Shown here: positions 28,855 through 38,670 of the stretch, one piece after another
Layout: each line of letters opens with the position of its first letter
How positions within the stretch are numbered: position 1 is the stretch's first letter
Source: Paraburkholderia sp. SOS3
GTDB lineage: Bacteria; Pseudomonadota; Gammaproteobacteria; Burkholderiales; Burkholderiaceae
Direction of reading: 5' to 3'
DNA: 64,000 nucleotides
Assembly: GCF_001922345.1 (NCBI RefSeq)
Contig: NZ_CP018811.1
Location: 1,488,001 to 1,552,000, forward strand
Notes under the pieces: model-generated
The model's input: only the letters and a program-made list of their open reading frames with translations
The model's database searches: none
What the model was told of the DNA's origin: nothing
Position numbers and translations under genes: made by a program

Positions 28855-30540
28855 TCACTCCCAAGACAGTAGCGCGGCTCCGAGCGTCTCGATATTCACG
28901 CTGAAGCTCAAATGCATCAGTTCGACGTCACGCAGCGTGTGCTCGTCACCCGGCTTGTACATCGGATGCTCGCCGGCAACTATCTTGTAGTCGCATCCCG
29001 CGAAACCGGCAAGATTCGCCTGTATGCAGAATCGCTTTCCGAACGGGGTCGCGAGTCCAAGGACCCTGCAACCAGCCATGCAGAAGATCAGATTCGTAAA
29101 TGCTGCCCCTAAGGGCCCGACAATCATTTTCGATTCCGCGAAGAGTCGAACTTGCTCTTCGAATGCCAGCGTCGCCGTATCGACACATTCAAATCCGTGC
29201 TCTTCCAGCAGTGCTTCGACTTCCTCGCTGTTGATGATGCTGCGAGCACCTCGGCGCGAGAGAAAAATCTTCCGGGAAGGTTCGACGCGCTCGATGCCAT
29301 ATCTCGCGAAAATCGTCTCACGCAGATACGACAGCGTCGACGTGCAAAGAGCGCTGCCTTGCCAGAAGGGTATTTCGAGCGTGTCTGGCAAGAAGGTAGG
29401 AATCGATGGGATGTGAAGTCGCGAGACTTGGAGCAGCGTTCCTCGTCGAAGAGGAAAAATCGGCCAGTTTGGGCAAATCGCCCATAACGATTCGAGTTCC
29501 TGTGGAAACATCGCGCCATCGACGATTAGCGGCACGTTACGCAATTCGCTGACGGGCAGAACCGAATAAATTCTGGCGAGATATTCGATCAACCAATGAT
29601 AGTAGTTCGGACTGCATCGCCCGCTAAGCAGAATGCCTTCTGGAATCGTCTCGCGGTTGTCATACTCATACCAGACGGCTGCCGCTGGCCTGTTCCTGAT
29701 TCCTGTAACGAACGGCCAGCTTCCCGCGACGAAATCGTTATGGGGGTTGCCCGCTGGTTCGTACAGAACCAGATGATCGTGCGCGACGACCTGAAAGCCG
29801 CCGACGACCGTCGCGTCGGACATGGATACGATCCATTTGCTCGGCACTTCGACAGTCCGAAGCACGCGAGCCGTCTCCTCGCCGAAAATCTCGGGCTCGA
29901 AAAACGAGTAAAGTTTGGCCGGTTCGATCGCTCTGACCGACGCCCAATCGAACTTTGCTTCGACGACATTTGCGACAGGAAGCGCTCGCACGAAAGTCGT
30001 CCTGCTTTGACGCATCGACAGGCGCCGTTCAAACATCGCCAAAACATCGGTGGCGAGCGAACAGCCTCTCTTGGCAGACCAGAAGAAATAGTCGCGTCGG
30101 ACCTTTGGCCAGACGTTGGACTGGCGGCCAGTGAGGCTCGCGAGGGCGGCGGCGACCATGGTGCGCGTCGTCATCCCGCTTGACGCGGATTGATTTGGCT
30201 GGCGATTCTCCAGGAAACCGAAGCGAACGTAATGGACGAGCGGGTCAATTCCTGCAGAGGAGACATCCGGATACCGCGTTCGATAAAACTCCTCGTCGAA
30301 TTTTAATGCAGAGCCGATCGTTTTAAGTAGAGATCTGCCCGCCCGTCGTTTTATTGATCCATAAAGCCGATTCGGCGATCTGCCTTCGCGTACGCCATGA
30401 AAAAAATAATGTTCTACGGGGTCCATGTTCTGTGTGGCGACATCCGGATAACGTTCGAGATAATATTCTCGATCGACGATGTGCGTTAGCGACAGCACCT
30501 TTACCAGTGTCGTCCTAATGGAGCGCAATTTAGATCTCAT
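28855..30540 (-). CDS. GT61 family glycosyltransferase with N-terminal repeats, second copy
   Basis: A 561-residue paralog of the gene at 23608-25392. Residues about 22-58 and 81-117 are again two copies of the YPDV...HY...G..E.R.PN repeat. The catalytic part keeps GRCSPNYYHWLIEYLARIY, RKIFLSRRGARS and VGPLGAAFTNLIF, the GT61/DUF563 hallmarks. The GC content is higher than in the first copy and the linker lacks its 27-base duplication, so the two were probably acquired or diverged separately rather than by a very recent duplication. It lies on the opposite strand, with the GNAT gene upstream. Confidence 0.8.
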   Translation of the reverse strand: MRSKLRSIRTTLVKVLSLTHIVDREYYLERYPDVATQNMDPVEHYFFHGVREGRSPNRLYGSIKRRAGRSLLKTIGSALKFDEEFYRTRYPDVSSAGIDPLVHYVRFGFLENRQPNQSASSGMTTRTMVAAALASLTGRQSNVWPKVRRDYFFWSAKRGCSLATDVLAMFERRLSMRQSRTTFVRALPVANVVEAKFDWASVRAIEPAKLYSFFEPEIFGEETARVLRTVEVPSKWIVSMSDATVVGGFQVVAHDHLVLYEPAGNPHNDFVAGSWPFVTGIRNRPAAAVWYEYDNRETIPEGILLSGRCSPNYYHWLIEYLARIYSVLPVSELRNVPLIVDGAMFPQELESLWAICPNWPIFPLRRGTLLQVSRLHIPSIPTFLPDTLEIPFWQGSALCTSTLSYLRETIFARYGIERVEPSRKIFLSRRGARSIINSEEVEALLEEHGFECVDTATLAFEEQVRLFAESKMIVGPLGAAFTNLIFCMAGCRVLGLATPFGKRFCIQANLAGFAGCDYKIVAGEHPMYKPGDEHTLRDVELMHLSFSVNIETLGAALLSWE

Positions 30541-30652
30541 TGTCTCGTCAAGCGGATCCGACCGCTCGTGTGTCCTAATCGATATGGCAATAAATCAACT
30601 ATGGAGGCCGCACCACGGGGCAAGGCCTCGATGCGCATCTCCTCGTGCAGTG

Positions 30653-31204
30653 CTAGTTCTGATCCGGAAGGAATTTGCGGTACCTCGCTCTGATTTCCTC
30701 GTACATTTCCCTCCTGTAATCAAAGAAGTGGTCTTGCTCGTCAGACGATATGATGCGCGCACCAAAACGCAGATGAAACGCAACGACACGCTCGTTATCT
30801 CGCCGGACGTCAAAGTGGGATTTATTGAAGCCGAGCGAATAAAAGGCAAATTCGTAAATGTTGAGCGCCGATTCGATTGCGACCTGCCCCGGTGCATCCG
30901 GTTTAATCAACCAGCTGCCCCAGCAAAACGAATCGTCTTGATAATCGTATATACGGACCGTGCCAACGGGTGTGTGATCGAGGAGTTCGATCACAAAATA
31001 ATGTTCAGTGCCGGCTTGCTCGCGTTCTTTATACGTCGCAAGCCACGCCGCCTGCCTCTCGATTTCCGTCGTTGTTTTTGAGATAAAGCGATTTCGCCGC
31101 TCGTCGAGGCGTAATGAAAGAATGAATTCTGCGTCAGCCGGTTCCGCATATCTGAGGCGAATGCTTCTGCCAACGATTGGCGCAGCGGGTGAGTCGCGGT
31201 TCAT
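30653..31204 (-). CDS. GNAT-family N-acetyltransferase
   Basis: A 183-residue GNAT acetyltransferase of the RimJ/RimL-like type: IRLRYAEPADAEFIL at the N-terminus, the TVRIYDY strand, and a FYSLGFNKSHFDVRRDN segment that matches the acetyl-CoA region and following helix. A GGAGAC site precedes the start. It is divergent from the dTDP-sugar isomerase at 31508, so an amino sugar made by the next genes is the natural acceptor to suspect, as WecD does for dTDP-Fuc4N. That link is an inference. Confidence 0.75.
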   Translation of the reverse strand: MNRDSPAAPIVGRSIRLRYAEPADAEFILSLRLDERRNRFISKTTTEIERQAAWLATYKEREQAGTEHYFVIELLDHTPVGTVRIYDYQDDSFCWGSWLIKPDAPGQVAIESALNIYEFAFYSLGFNKSHFDVRRDNERVVAFHLRFGARIISSDEQDHFFDYRREMYEEIRARYRKFLPDQN

Positions 31205-31507
31205 ATGGAGTCTCCGTACCCAAGGTGAATGTGTTCGAATGCGCTATCGCTGGACTCACTTTTCAGTGAAAATAACTCGCACCAGCAGGCTGATATAAAC
31301 TATTGATAATTTAGCTCGATAGAGTGCAGCTATCTATCGACAGGGAAACTGAGTGCCGCTACTATACTACGTTGACCTAGTCAGGGGTAAACCAGCAAAT
31401 GCAACCCTCGACGTCTAGGCATTCTAGAACCGGCATCCGATGCCCCTGTCATTGGTACGGCCACAACCTTGTTTCCCCTATTCGTTTTCCAGTGTGAATC
31501 TCATCCT
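31205..31507. other. Divergent regulatory region
   Basis: 303 AT-rich bases between the GNAT gene and the dTDP-sugar isomerase, which point away from each other, so promoters for both should lie here. It contains an inverted repeat (31317-31339). I could not place a confident -35/-10 pair. Confidence 0.45.
31317..31339. repeat. Perfect 7 bp inverted repeat, 9 bp spacer
   Basis: CGATAGA and TCTATCG are separated by 9 bases in the middle of the divergent intergenic region. The geometry fits an operator for a dimeric regulator, but no regulator gene is adjacent. Confidence 0.4.
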
Positions 31508-31924
31508 ATGATCAGCATCAGCGACTGCCAACTACTGGAATTTTCCCGAATTTTTGATCCACGAGGTTCGCTGACTCCGATCGAAGGCGGTACGCAAATC
31601 CCCTTCGATATTCAGCGTATTTACTATATATACGACGTTCCCGCGGGCGCCAGCCGCGCGGGCCATAGCCATCGGGAGTTGCAACAGGTACTGATCGCAA
31701 TTTCCGGAAGTTTTGATGTGCACGTCGATGATGGCGAGCAGCGGAAGACGTATCACATGAATCGTCCGTATCTCGGTTTGTATGTCCCCAAAATGATCTG
31801 GCGTGAAATCGATAATTTCTCGGCCGGTTCAGTGTGTGTTTCGCTTGCTTCGGCGCACTATGCCGAATCGGATTACTACCGTCAGTATGACGACTTTCTT
31901 CGTGCTGTAAGGAGCGACGCATGA
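31508..31924 (+). CDS. FdtA/QdtA-like dTDP-4-keto-6-deoxyglucose 3,4-ketoisomerase
   Basis: A 138-residue single cupin. The [15 protein letters not shown] segment (here [15 protein letters not shown]), [14 protein letters not shown] with the catalytic histidine pair, and SGSFDV match FdtA and QdtA, which turn dTDP-4-keto-6-deoxyglucose into a 3-keto isomer. Which of the two C4 stereo-outcomes it gives (galacto or gluco) cannot be told by eye. It overlaps the aminotransferase by 4 bases (ATGA), so they are coupled. Start ATG 31508 matches the family. Confidence 0.85.
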   Translation: MISISDCQLLEFSRIFDPRGSLTPIEGGTQIPFDIQRIYYIYDVPAGASRAGHSHRELQQVLIAISGSFDVHVDDGEQRKTYHMNRPYLGLYVPKMIWREIDNFSAGSVCVSLASAHYAESDYYRQYDDFLRAVRSDA

Positions 31925-33030
31925 AAGTTCCGTTTCTTGATTTATCCGCTGCTTATCGCGAACTAAAAGACGGACTGGACGGCGCATATCAGCGAGTTTC
32001 GGAAACGTCGTGGTACATCCAGGGTTCGGAAGTAACTGAGTTTGAAAAGGAATTTTCCCGTTACTGTGGGGTTGGCCACTGTATCGGTGCGGGCAACGGC
32101 CTCGACGCTTTGCATCTGATCGTGCGTGCATTGGGAATCGGCCCGGGCGACGAGGTTCTAGTTCCGTCCAACACGTTTATTGCGACCTGGCTGGCGGTGA
32201 CCCATGCAGGCGCGATGCCCGTCGCAGTCGAGCCTGATGCGTTGACGCACAACATGGACCCGGCGCGTATCGAAGCGGCGATCACGCCTCGCACGAAGGC
32301 GATCATGCCGGTGCACCTGTACGGTCAGGCGGCGGACATGGATCCTATTCTGGCCATCGCGCAGGCGCATGGTCTCAAGGTCATCGAAGATGCCGCACAG
32401 GCTCATGGTGCGCGATATCGGGGACGCCGGGTCGGCACGTTTGGATGCGCCTCGGCATTCAGCTTCTATCCCGGCAAGAACCTGGGCGCGCTCGGCGACG
32501 CGGGATGTGTCGTAACCGACGACGCCGCGCTTGCGAAAGCCATTCGGGAACTCGGCAACTACGGTTCGGCGCAAAAGTACCATCACGATACCTTGGGGTT
32601 CAACACGCGTCTCGACGAATTGCAGGCAGCGTTCTTGCGCGTGAAGCTCGCTGCGTGCGACGAATGGAATGCTCGCCGACAGGCGATCGCAGCCCATTAC
32701 CTGACGCGGCTCGCGGGGGCGAACCTGATCCTGCCGAAGGTTCTCGACGAGGCCGAACCTGTGTGGCATGTGTTCGTGGTGCGTGTCCAGCAGCGGGATG
32801 CAGTCGTGAAGATGCTTGCCGAGAAGGGCGTTGCGACGCTGATTCACTATCCGATCCCTCCGTCAAGGTCGGGCGCATACGCGCACCTGGGCTTGTCCGA
32901 TGGGGCGCTCCCGATTGCCGAAACGCTGTGCGGCGAGGTCCTGAGCTTGCCGATGGGACCGCACTTGTCGTTGGAAGCAGCCGATCACGTTTGCGACGCG
33001 CTTCTCGCGGCGCTGGAAGTGCATGCATAA
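31921..33030 (+). CDS. DegT/DnrJ/EryC1/StrS aminotransferase (dTDP-3-amino sugar)
   Basis: A 369-residue PLP sugar aminotransferase. The PLP lysine is Lys186 in [15 protein letters not shown], and [11 protein letters not shown] near 154 holds the ring-stacking Asp. Coupled to the FdtA/QdtA-like isomerase, it is expected to aminate the 3-keto sugar and give dTDP-Fuc3N or dTDP-Qui3N. The hexapeptide-repeat acetyltransferase that usually follows (FdtC/QdtC) is missing; a GNAT gene lies just to the left on the other strand. It overlaps the next gene by 8 bases. Confidence 0.88.
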   Translation: MKVPFLDLSAAYRELKDGLDGAYQRVSETSWYIQGSEVTEFEKEFSRYCGVGHCIGAGNGLDALHLIVRALGIGPGDEVLVPSNTFIATWLAVTHAGAMPVAVEPDALTHNMDPARIEAAITPRTKAIMPVHLYGQAADMDPILAIAQAHGLKVIEDAAQAHGARYRGRRVGTFGCASAFSFYPGKNLGALGDAGCVVTDDAALAKAIRELGNYGSAQKYHHDTLGFNTRLDELQAAFLRVKLAACDEWNARRQAIAAHYLTRLAGANLILPKVLDEAEPVWHVFVVRVQQRDAVVKMLAEKGVATLIHYPIPPSRSGAYAHLGLSDGALPIAETLCGEVLSLPMGPHLSLEAADHVCDALLAALEVHA

Positions 33031-34576
33031 GAAGATGAAAGACGGGGGGACGTATTCGTCGACGGATGAATTGCTAAGCGACGCAAATGCTCGCGTGGCC
33101 GTCGGCGATATCGCGAGCGCACTGCGGCTCATTCAGGAGTTCGTTCAGTCGGTGATCGGGGATCCCCGGACGGTCGCGAAGATCTTCGCAAATAACTCTC
33201 TCGACACTTTCTGTCGAGACCTAGGCGCACGGGTTCTCGAGAGTTTGCCGGCTTCAAACAAAAAAAATGGAGCAGGCGAGTGCGGCCCCGTCTTTCTGGC
33301 AACAGAGTTGTATTCGACCGGTGGACATACGGCGGTCCTGGAAGACTTGCTGAAGGGCGGCAGTTTTCCAGGTCGCGCCGTCATCCTGCTGACGAATCTC
33401 ATGGGCACTGCGAACCTCGAAGTGATCCAGCAGAGGTTCGCGCCCTACGACGTGGACGTTCAATGCGCGCCCGACGCAGGTCCCGAGGCTAAGCTCGTGT
33501 GGTTGCTCGAGCGCCTCAGGGACCTACACGCTACGCACCTGTTTCTGTTCAATCATCATCAGGACAGCGTTGCCGTGGCAGCGGCTCAGCGAGGCTTGGC
33601 ACAACAGACGGTCTTCTATCACCATGCCGACCATCATCTATGTCTAGGCGTGACATTGGACTATGACCTGCATGCCGATTGCTCTCCGATGGGGTTCCAC
33701 CATTGCCGCGATGAACTCGACGTTTGCAACACCGTCTATTGGCCGCTGACGGCGTCGGACTGTGGTGTTTCGGAGTTCGACGGTCGCTCGCAGGCGGGTG
33801 GGCACGGGCTGCGAACCTGCACGGCGGGGACCCGCAACAAGTTCGAGCAGCCTTATCAGTACGATTTTGGTGACTTGCTGCCTAAGATTCTTAACGCTAC
33901 GCGCGGTACGCACGTGCATTTCGGGCTGCTGTCGGAACCCACGCTGACACGCATCCGCGACGGCATGCAGTCGCTCGGCATTGCGGCTGAGCGACTCACC
34001 TACATCGAATGGGTGCCGAGTGTGTGGAAGGCATTGCAGGAGCAGATGGTCGACCTTTACTTCAGCTCTTTCCCGATCGCGGGCGCCAGAGCGGTCGTGG
34101 AGGCGCTTGGCTCGGGAACGCCCGTCATCGCTCACGAAAGCTACCTTTCCCGCTTTCACGGCGCGATGGACATGTTGTATCCCGAAGCGTTCACGTGGAA
34201 GACGCCGGATGCGTTGCTCGCTCACCTCGCTGTGCTTGAGCCGCAACGTATCGAGCAGGAGCGAAAGTGGGCGAGAGAGCGCTACGAGCAGATGCACGCG
34301 CCCGAAGCGTTGCGCGCGGCCATTCATGCGGGACTCGACGCGCCGCCTGCGGCGCCTTTACGCCCATACTCTCCTGATTTGCTGCAGACATTTTTGGACG
34401 AGAGGCAAACGATGCCTGCCGTCGATACGATTCGCAAACAGCTGATCGAGGTCGATGGTGAGCTCCGTCGATCGAGAGAAACGCTCGACGGCATTTATGC
34501 GTCGCGATCCTGGAGGCTGACGATGGCGATACGGTCGCTGACTCAAAAGCTTCGGCGTCAGGGAGCCAGTCACTAG
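33023..34576 (+). CDS. Glycosyltransferase (GT-B type)
   Basis: A 517-residue protein. The N-terminal third shows no known motif apart from [17 protein letters not shown] near 93, a donor-loop-like glycine pair. The [19 protein letters not shown] segment near residue 355 is the nucleotide-sugar site typical of GT-B enzymes. The end, [15 protein letters not shown], is the tail motif often seen on polysaccharide-locus transferases. It overlaps the aminotransferase by 8 bases, so it may be the one that uses the amino sugar. An ATG at 33035 is an alternative start. Confidence 0.7.
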   Translation: MHKKMKDGGTYSSTDELLSDANARVAVGDIASALRLIQEFVQSVIGDPRTVAKIFANNSLDTFCRDLGARVLESLPASNKKNGAGECGPVFLATELYSTGGHTAVLEDLLKGGSFPGRAVILLTNLMGTANLEVIQQRFAPYDVDVQCAPDAGPEAKLVWLLERLRDLHATHLFLFNHHQDSVAVAAAQRGLAQQTVFYHHADHHLCLGVTLDYDLHADCSPMGFHHCRDELDVCNTVYWPLTASDCGVSEFDGRSQAGGHGLRTCTAGTRNKFEQPYQYDFGDLLPKILNATRGTHVHFGLLSEPTLTRIRDGMQSLGIAAERLTYIEWVPSVWKALQEQMVDLYFSSFPIAGARAVVEALGSGTPVIAHESYLSRFHGAMDMLYPEAFTWKTPDALLAHLAVLEPQRIEQERKWARERYEQMHAPEALRAAIHAGLDAPPAAPLRPYSPDLLQTFLDERQTMPAVDTIRKQLIEVDGELRRSRETLDGIYASRSWRLTMAIRSLTQKLRRQGASH

Positions 34577-34702
34577 CGCCGGGCGCGCTGGCCACTTCCG
34601 TTTTCGCGTCGGGCGGCGTCTTGGTATGCCGCCTTATCTACCGACGGTGTGCTGTTCTATCGTAAACACACTTGACCTTGGCTTCGATTCGATCCCCGCA
34701 TC

Positions 34703-36559
34703 ATGTACGAATCTTCTGAATTGCCTCAGATCGATATCTCGACCGTTACGTTCAACTCATCGCGTTGGCTGAGCGGATTTTGGGAGAGTCTTGTCACGCA
34801 GCGCTACCCGCTGGACAAAATTTCGCTCGTGATCCGCGACAACGCCTCGACTGACGACACAGTCGCGCGCATCCGGGACTTTATCGCGCAAAACGAGCAC
34901 CGTTTTGCGGCGGTATCACTGGAGTGCGGTGCGAATGTTGGATTTGGCCGTGGGCACAACGCGAACCTCGCACGCGGCAAGGGCGCATTTTTTCTCGTCA
35001 CGAACGTCGATCTGACGTTCGATCCGGTTGCGATCGAGCGAGCCGTGCGCGTCGCGCAAGCCGACGCCGAGGACGTAGCGGCGTGGGAATTCCGGCAAAA
35101 GCCCTATGAGCACCCGAAGTACTACAATCCGGCCACCCTCGAAGTGAACTGGGCGTCGAGTGCATGCATCCTGTTCAGGCGCGCCGCTATCGAGGCCGTC
35201 GGTGGCTATGAACCGCGCCTGTTCCTCTATGGCGAAGACGTTGAAATCTCGTATCGTCTGCGGGACCGCGGTTACGTGTTGCGCTATTGCGTCGATGCCG
35301 TATGTTGGCATTTCACGTACGAGTCGGCCAACGAGTTGAAGCCAGCGCAATATTTCGGCAGTACTGTGGCAAACGTACTGTTGCGGATGCGATATGGAAC
35401 CTACGGTGAAATCGCTCGGGGGGTGCTGATGTATCTGGGGCTGATACTCGTGCCGATTTCAGTGCCCGGGCGCTTGAGGGGAATGCTGGCCGGTCTGTGG
35501 AAGATTCTGCGTGACGGCCCGTACTTCATGGCGACGCGTAAGAGGTCGGGTCTCGCATTCCCGTTTCGCGGGTGGGATTACGAACAGTCGCGTGAACATC
35601 CTTTCTTCGTGTTCGGTGCGCTACCTGACGACGTACCCCTCGTCAGCATCATCGTTCGGACCGTCGAGGGTCGCGGAGGCAAGTTGCGGGAAGCGGTTCG
35701 CTCGGTAGAGCATCAGACGTATCCTAACATCGAACTGGTGGTTGTCGAGGATGGGTCGGCGCAGGCAAAGTCGTTTATCGACGAGGTCGCCGCGAGCGGA
35801 CGGATCGCCAGAGTCCAGTATCACTCGATTCCCAAAGGCGGTCGGTGTATCGGAGGAAACGTCGGACTTGCTGTCGCGACGGGCGAGTACGCGTGTTTTC
35901 TCGACGACGACGATCTGCTGTTCGCGGATCACGTCGAAGTCTTGGCTCCACGTCTCACGGAGCGCGCCGATCTGGCCGCCGTCTACGCTCTGGCTTTCCA
36001 GATTGAGACAGATGTGATCAGCCATGAGCCTTGGGAGTACCGCGAAGTCAACCGGTTCGTCGCCTACCGGGAGTCGTTCTCTAGACCCGCCATTTGGCAT
36101 CACAACTTCATTCCCATCCAGGCGATTCTCTTTCGCCGTTCGCTATACGACGAGTTCGGTGGTTTCAACATCGAACTCGATCGCCTAGAAGACTGGGACT
36201 TGTGGGTGCGATATAGCCAGCGCCAGGATTTCGAGCTGATCGAAAAGGTCACATCCGCTTATCGTGTGCCTGCGAAAGAAGGGCAGGCGACGGCGCGACA
36301 GCAGGAGCTTGACGACTACTATCAGAAAGCGATCGCCGCGCGCCAGCAAATCCTGGTGCAGATGACGCCGAATCAGGTGATGGAATATGCGGCCGAGCTG
36401 GCGAAGATCATGTATCCCGTTGCGGTGTCGCGAAGTCGCCTGCGTTCCATTGCCAAAAGGATTCCCGGAATCTGGACGCTTCGAAGGATCTATCTGACTT
36501 CCCGAGGCGTGGTGGACCGCATCAGGCGCAGGGTTGGCGCGGCCCGTGCGGAGCGCTAG
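34703..36559 (+). CDS. Two-domain GT2 glycosyltransferase
   Basis: A 618-residue protein with two GT-A domains. Domain one (about residues 8-220) has DISTVTFNSSRW, RDNASTDDT and GFGRGHN, like rhamnosyltransferases such as WbbL. Domain two (about 311-520) has VSIIVRTVEGRGGKLREAV, VVVEDGSAQ and a DDDD acidic cluster near 399 for metal and nucleotide binding. One protein could add two sugars in turn. A hydrophobic patch near 238-255 separates the domains. It starts 126 bases after the previous gene. Confidence 0.85.
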   Translation: MYESSELPQIDISTVTFNSSRWLSGFWESLVTQRYPLDKISLVIRDNASTDDTVARIRDFIAQNEHRFAAVSLECGANVGFGRGHNANLARGKGAFFLVTNVDLTFDPVAIERAVRVAQADAEDVAAWEFRQKPYEHPKYYNPATLEVNWASSACILFRRAAIEAVGGYEPRLFLYGEDVEISYRLRDRGYVLRYCVDAVCWHFTYESANELKPAQYFGSTVANVLLRMRYGTYGEIARGVLMYLGLILVPISVPGRLRGMLAGLWKILRDGPYFMATRKRSGLAFPFRGWDYEQSREHPFFVFGALPDDVPLVSIIVRTVEGRGGKLREAVRSVEHQTYPNIELVVVEDGSAQAKSFIDEVAASGRIARVQYHSIPKGGRCIGGNVGLAVATGEYACFLDDDDLLFADHVEVLAPRLTERADLAAVYALAFQIETDVISHEPWEYREVNRFVAYRESFSRPAIWHHNFIPIQAILFRRSLYDEFGGFNIELDRLEDWDLWVRYSQRQDFELIEKVTSAYRVPAKEGQATARQQELDDYYQKAIAARQQILVQMTPNQVMEYAAELAKIMYPVAVSRSRLRSIAKRIPGIWTLRRIYLTSRGVVDRIRRRVGAARAER

Positions 36560-36587
36560 CAGGGAACGGCTGCGCCGCATGGTACTG

Positions 36588-36593
36588 TATAAT
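36588..36593 (+). promoter_or_regulatory. Possible -10 box upstream of wzm
   Basis: A perfect TATAAT immediately preceded by TG, 148 bases before the wzm start. No good -35 box is found at normal spacing. The 181-base gap makes a separate promoter for the exporter genes plausible. Confidence 0.35.
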
Positions 36594-36740
36594 CACCGAC
36601 TGTTCGCTCGCCGCATGTGCGGCAATTTTCTTGTGCGATAGCGCGGGTGCATTGCGGAAATTGGTCGCCTGCTGCTGTCGACTTTGGCGCATTAAGCGCA
36701 ATCGTTTTTGCCGGTTTACCGGCGCCACGGTCACTCAATA

Positions 36741-37511
36741 ATGTTAGTAACAGAGCTGTATGGCTACCGGCACGTGCTGACGCAGTTAGTGACTCAGCAA
36801 CTGCTGGCCCGTTATCGTCGGACGATCTTTGGCTATTTGTGGACTATTCTGAACCCCTTGATGATGATGGCGGTTTCGGCCGTCGTGTTCTCTCACATCT
36901 TCCGGTTCGGTCTGCGCGACTATGCCATTTTTCTCTTTGCCGCTACGGTGCCATGGAATTTCTTTAGCGGTTGTATTGTTCAAGCGGGCAGCGCTATTGT
37001 TGCCAATGAAAGTCTGATCAAGAAAGTATATATCCCGAAGCTGGTTTTCCCCGTGGCGACCGCAACGGGTTCCTTGCTCGACTCTCTGTTCGGCTTGGTG
37101 GCGTTGTTCGTCATCGCATTGATCGTCGGTGCGAAAGCAAGTTGGGCGCTGTTTTTTCTGCCGATCTCGTTTGTCATTCTGTATGTTTTTGCCGTCGGAC
37201 TGGCACTCATCGTGTCGATCATGATGGTCTATTTCCGCGACTTGCAGCATTTGATCGGCGTGCTGCTGCAAGCGCTGTTCTTCCTGACGCCTATCATGTA
37301 CCAACCCGAGGCGCTTTCGCCGCGGCTGCAACGGTTCATACGGTTCAATCCGTTGTTTTATTTCGTGGACCTGTTTCGGGCCCCCATTTATCGTTCGGAA
37401 TTTCCGTCGATGCCGACGCTCGGAATTACTATTGGACTGGCTGCAGTTAGCTTTGTGATAGGAATCAAGGTGTTTCGTTCGTACGAGCACAAATTAATTT
37501 TCAGGCTTTGA
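36741..37511 (+). CDS. wzm: ABC transporter permease for polysaccharide export
   Basis: A 256-residue membrane protein of the ABC-2 type with six predicted membrane segments. RYRRTIFGYLWTILNPL near residue 25 and IMYQPEALSP near 188 are typical of Wzm proteins that export lipid-linked O-polysaccharide. It is 2 bases before wzt, its ATPase. The pair implies ABC-dependent assembly, in which chains are finished in the cytoplasm before export. Confidence 0.93.
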   Translation: MLVTELYGYRHVLTQLVTQQLLARYRRTIFGYLWTILNPLMMMAVSAVVFSHIFRFGLRDYAIFLFAATVPWNFFSGCIVQAGSAIVANESLIKKVYIPKLVFPVATATGSLLDSLFGLVALFVIALIVGAKASWALFFLPISFVILYVFAVGLALIVSIMMVYFRDLQHLIGVLLQALFFLTPIMYQPEALSPRLQRFIRFNPLFYFVDLFRAPIYRSEFPSMPTLGITIGLAAVSFVIGIKVFRSYEHKLIFRL

Positions 37512-37513
37512 TT

Positions 37514-38251
37514 ATGTCGCGCATCGAGGTGGCCGATGTCTCTTTACGGTTTCGTCTTTATCATGACAAAACCCCGAGTCTAAAAGACTATGTAACGCAT
37601 TTTCTACAAGCAAAGGCGAAGAATAAATTTACCGATTTTTGGGCGCTCAAAAACGTAAATCTTGTCATAGAGCGCGGTGATCGGGTCGGTATCGTGGGGC
37701 ATAATGGCGCCGGTAAAAGTACGTTGCTGAAGACGATCTGCCGTATTTATACGGCGCAGTCGGGGCAGGTCAAAATCAGCGGGCGTGTTGCACCCTTGAT
37801 TGAGATCGGCGCCGGGTTTAATCCCGAATTCAGCGGGCGCGATAATATTTATTTTAGTGGGAGCATTCTCGGTTATTCCCGTGAAGAGCTTCGTCGGCTC
37901 GAGGGTGAGATTATTGCTTTTACCGAGCTCGAAGAATTCATCGATACGTCGGTCAAATACTATTCGACTGGCATGTATATGAAGCTTGCTTTCGCGATCG
38001 CAACGGCTGTGCATCCGGAAATTCTGATTCTCGACGAGGTATTTGCGGGCGGCGACGCCTCGTTCATCGAGAAGGCGAAGAAACGGATGACTGAGTTCAT
38101 CGACAAGGCGAGCATCATGGTCTGCGTGTCTCACGACATGGATTTGCTGCGCTCCTTGTGTAACCGCGTGGTGTGGTTGGATCATGGGCAAGTTAGGGCC
38201 GACGGCCCACCGGAAGAGATTATCTCCGAATATTTGAGTGCGCGGCGGTGA
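37514..38251 (+). CDS. wzt: ABC transporter ATPase for polysaccharide export
   Basis: A 245-residue ATPase: Walker A GHNGAGKST at residues 62-70, signature YYSTGMYMKLAFA near 155, Walker B EILILDEVF near 172 and the switch histidine in VSHDMD. It lacks the C-terminal carbohydrate-binding domain found in long Wzt proteins that recognise a capped chain end, so it should be of the short type. A perfect hairpin follows 51 bases after the stop. Confidence 0.93.
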   Translation: MSRIEVADVSLRFRLYHDKTPSLKDYVTHFLQAKAKNKFTDFWALKNVNLVIERGDRVGIVGHNGAGKSTLLKTICRIYTAQSGQVKISGRVAPLIEIGAGFNPEFSGRDNIYFSGSILGYSREELRRLEGEIIAFTELEEFIDTSVKYYSTGMYMKLAFAIATAVHPEILILDEVFAGGDASFIEKAKKRMTEFIDKASIMVCVSHDMDLLRSLCNRVVWLDHGQVRADGPPEEIISEYLSARR

Positions 38252-38670
38252 GCAGGCGGCTTTTTTGAACCGACGCCGCGCCTGTTAACGGATATGTTCC
38301 GAGGCTCGCGCGGGCGTGCTATTGCGCGAGCCTTATCGGTACTGAGTTGCCGCTTGTGCGAAACGAAATTGGCTGGCCGTTTTCGGTCACGTGAGCGAAA
38401 ATTTCGATATGCTACCGAAGCGCAAAATGGCCCGAGTGCTTATGGGGCGACACCGGCCATTATCATGCATTGACGCAGTACGTGCTTTTTAGCCGCATCA
38501 GCAAAACGATCGTCGATACTCGTAACACACAGTTGTGCCAGAAATCAAAGCATCAAACTGATAAAACGTTCCCGTGCGCGGTTACGTCGAGAATTTAAGA
38601 CAAAGGTTGCTCGCCGTAGCGTTTTTAAGCACACTTGCGCTTTACATAGGTTCTGGCCAACCTGTAGTTA
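38252..38670. other. Intergenic stretch after wzt
   Basis: About 419 bases, AT-richer than the genes around it. It contains the wzt hairpin near its left end. No gene or clear promoter is supported in the rest; the following glycosyltransferase also lacks a good ribosome site. Confidence 0.4.
38303..38336 (+). terminator. Hairpin terminator after wzt
   Basis: AGGCTCGCGC and GCGCGAGCCT form a perfect 10-base stem with a 12-base loop, followed by a short TTAT run. It probably ends the wzm-wzt transcript. Confidence 0.6.
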
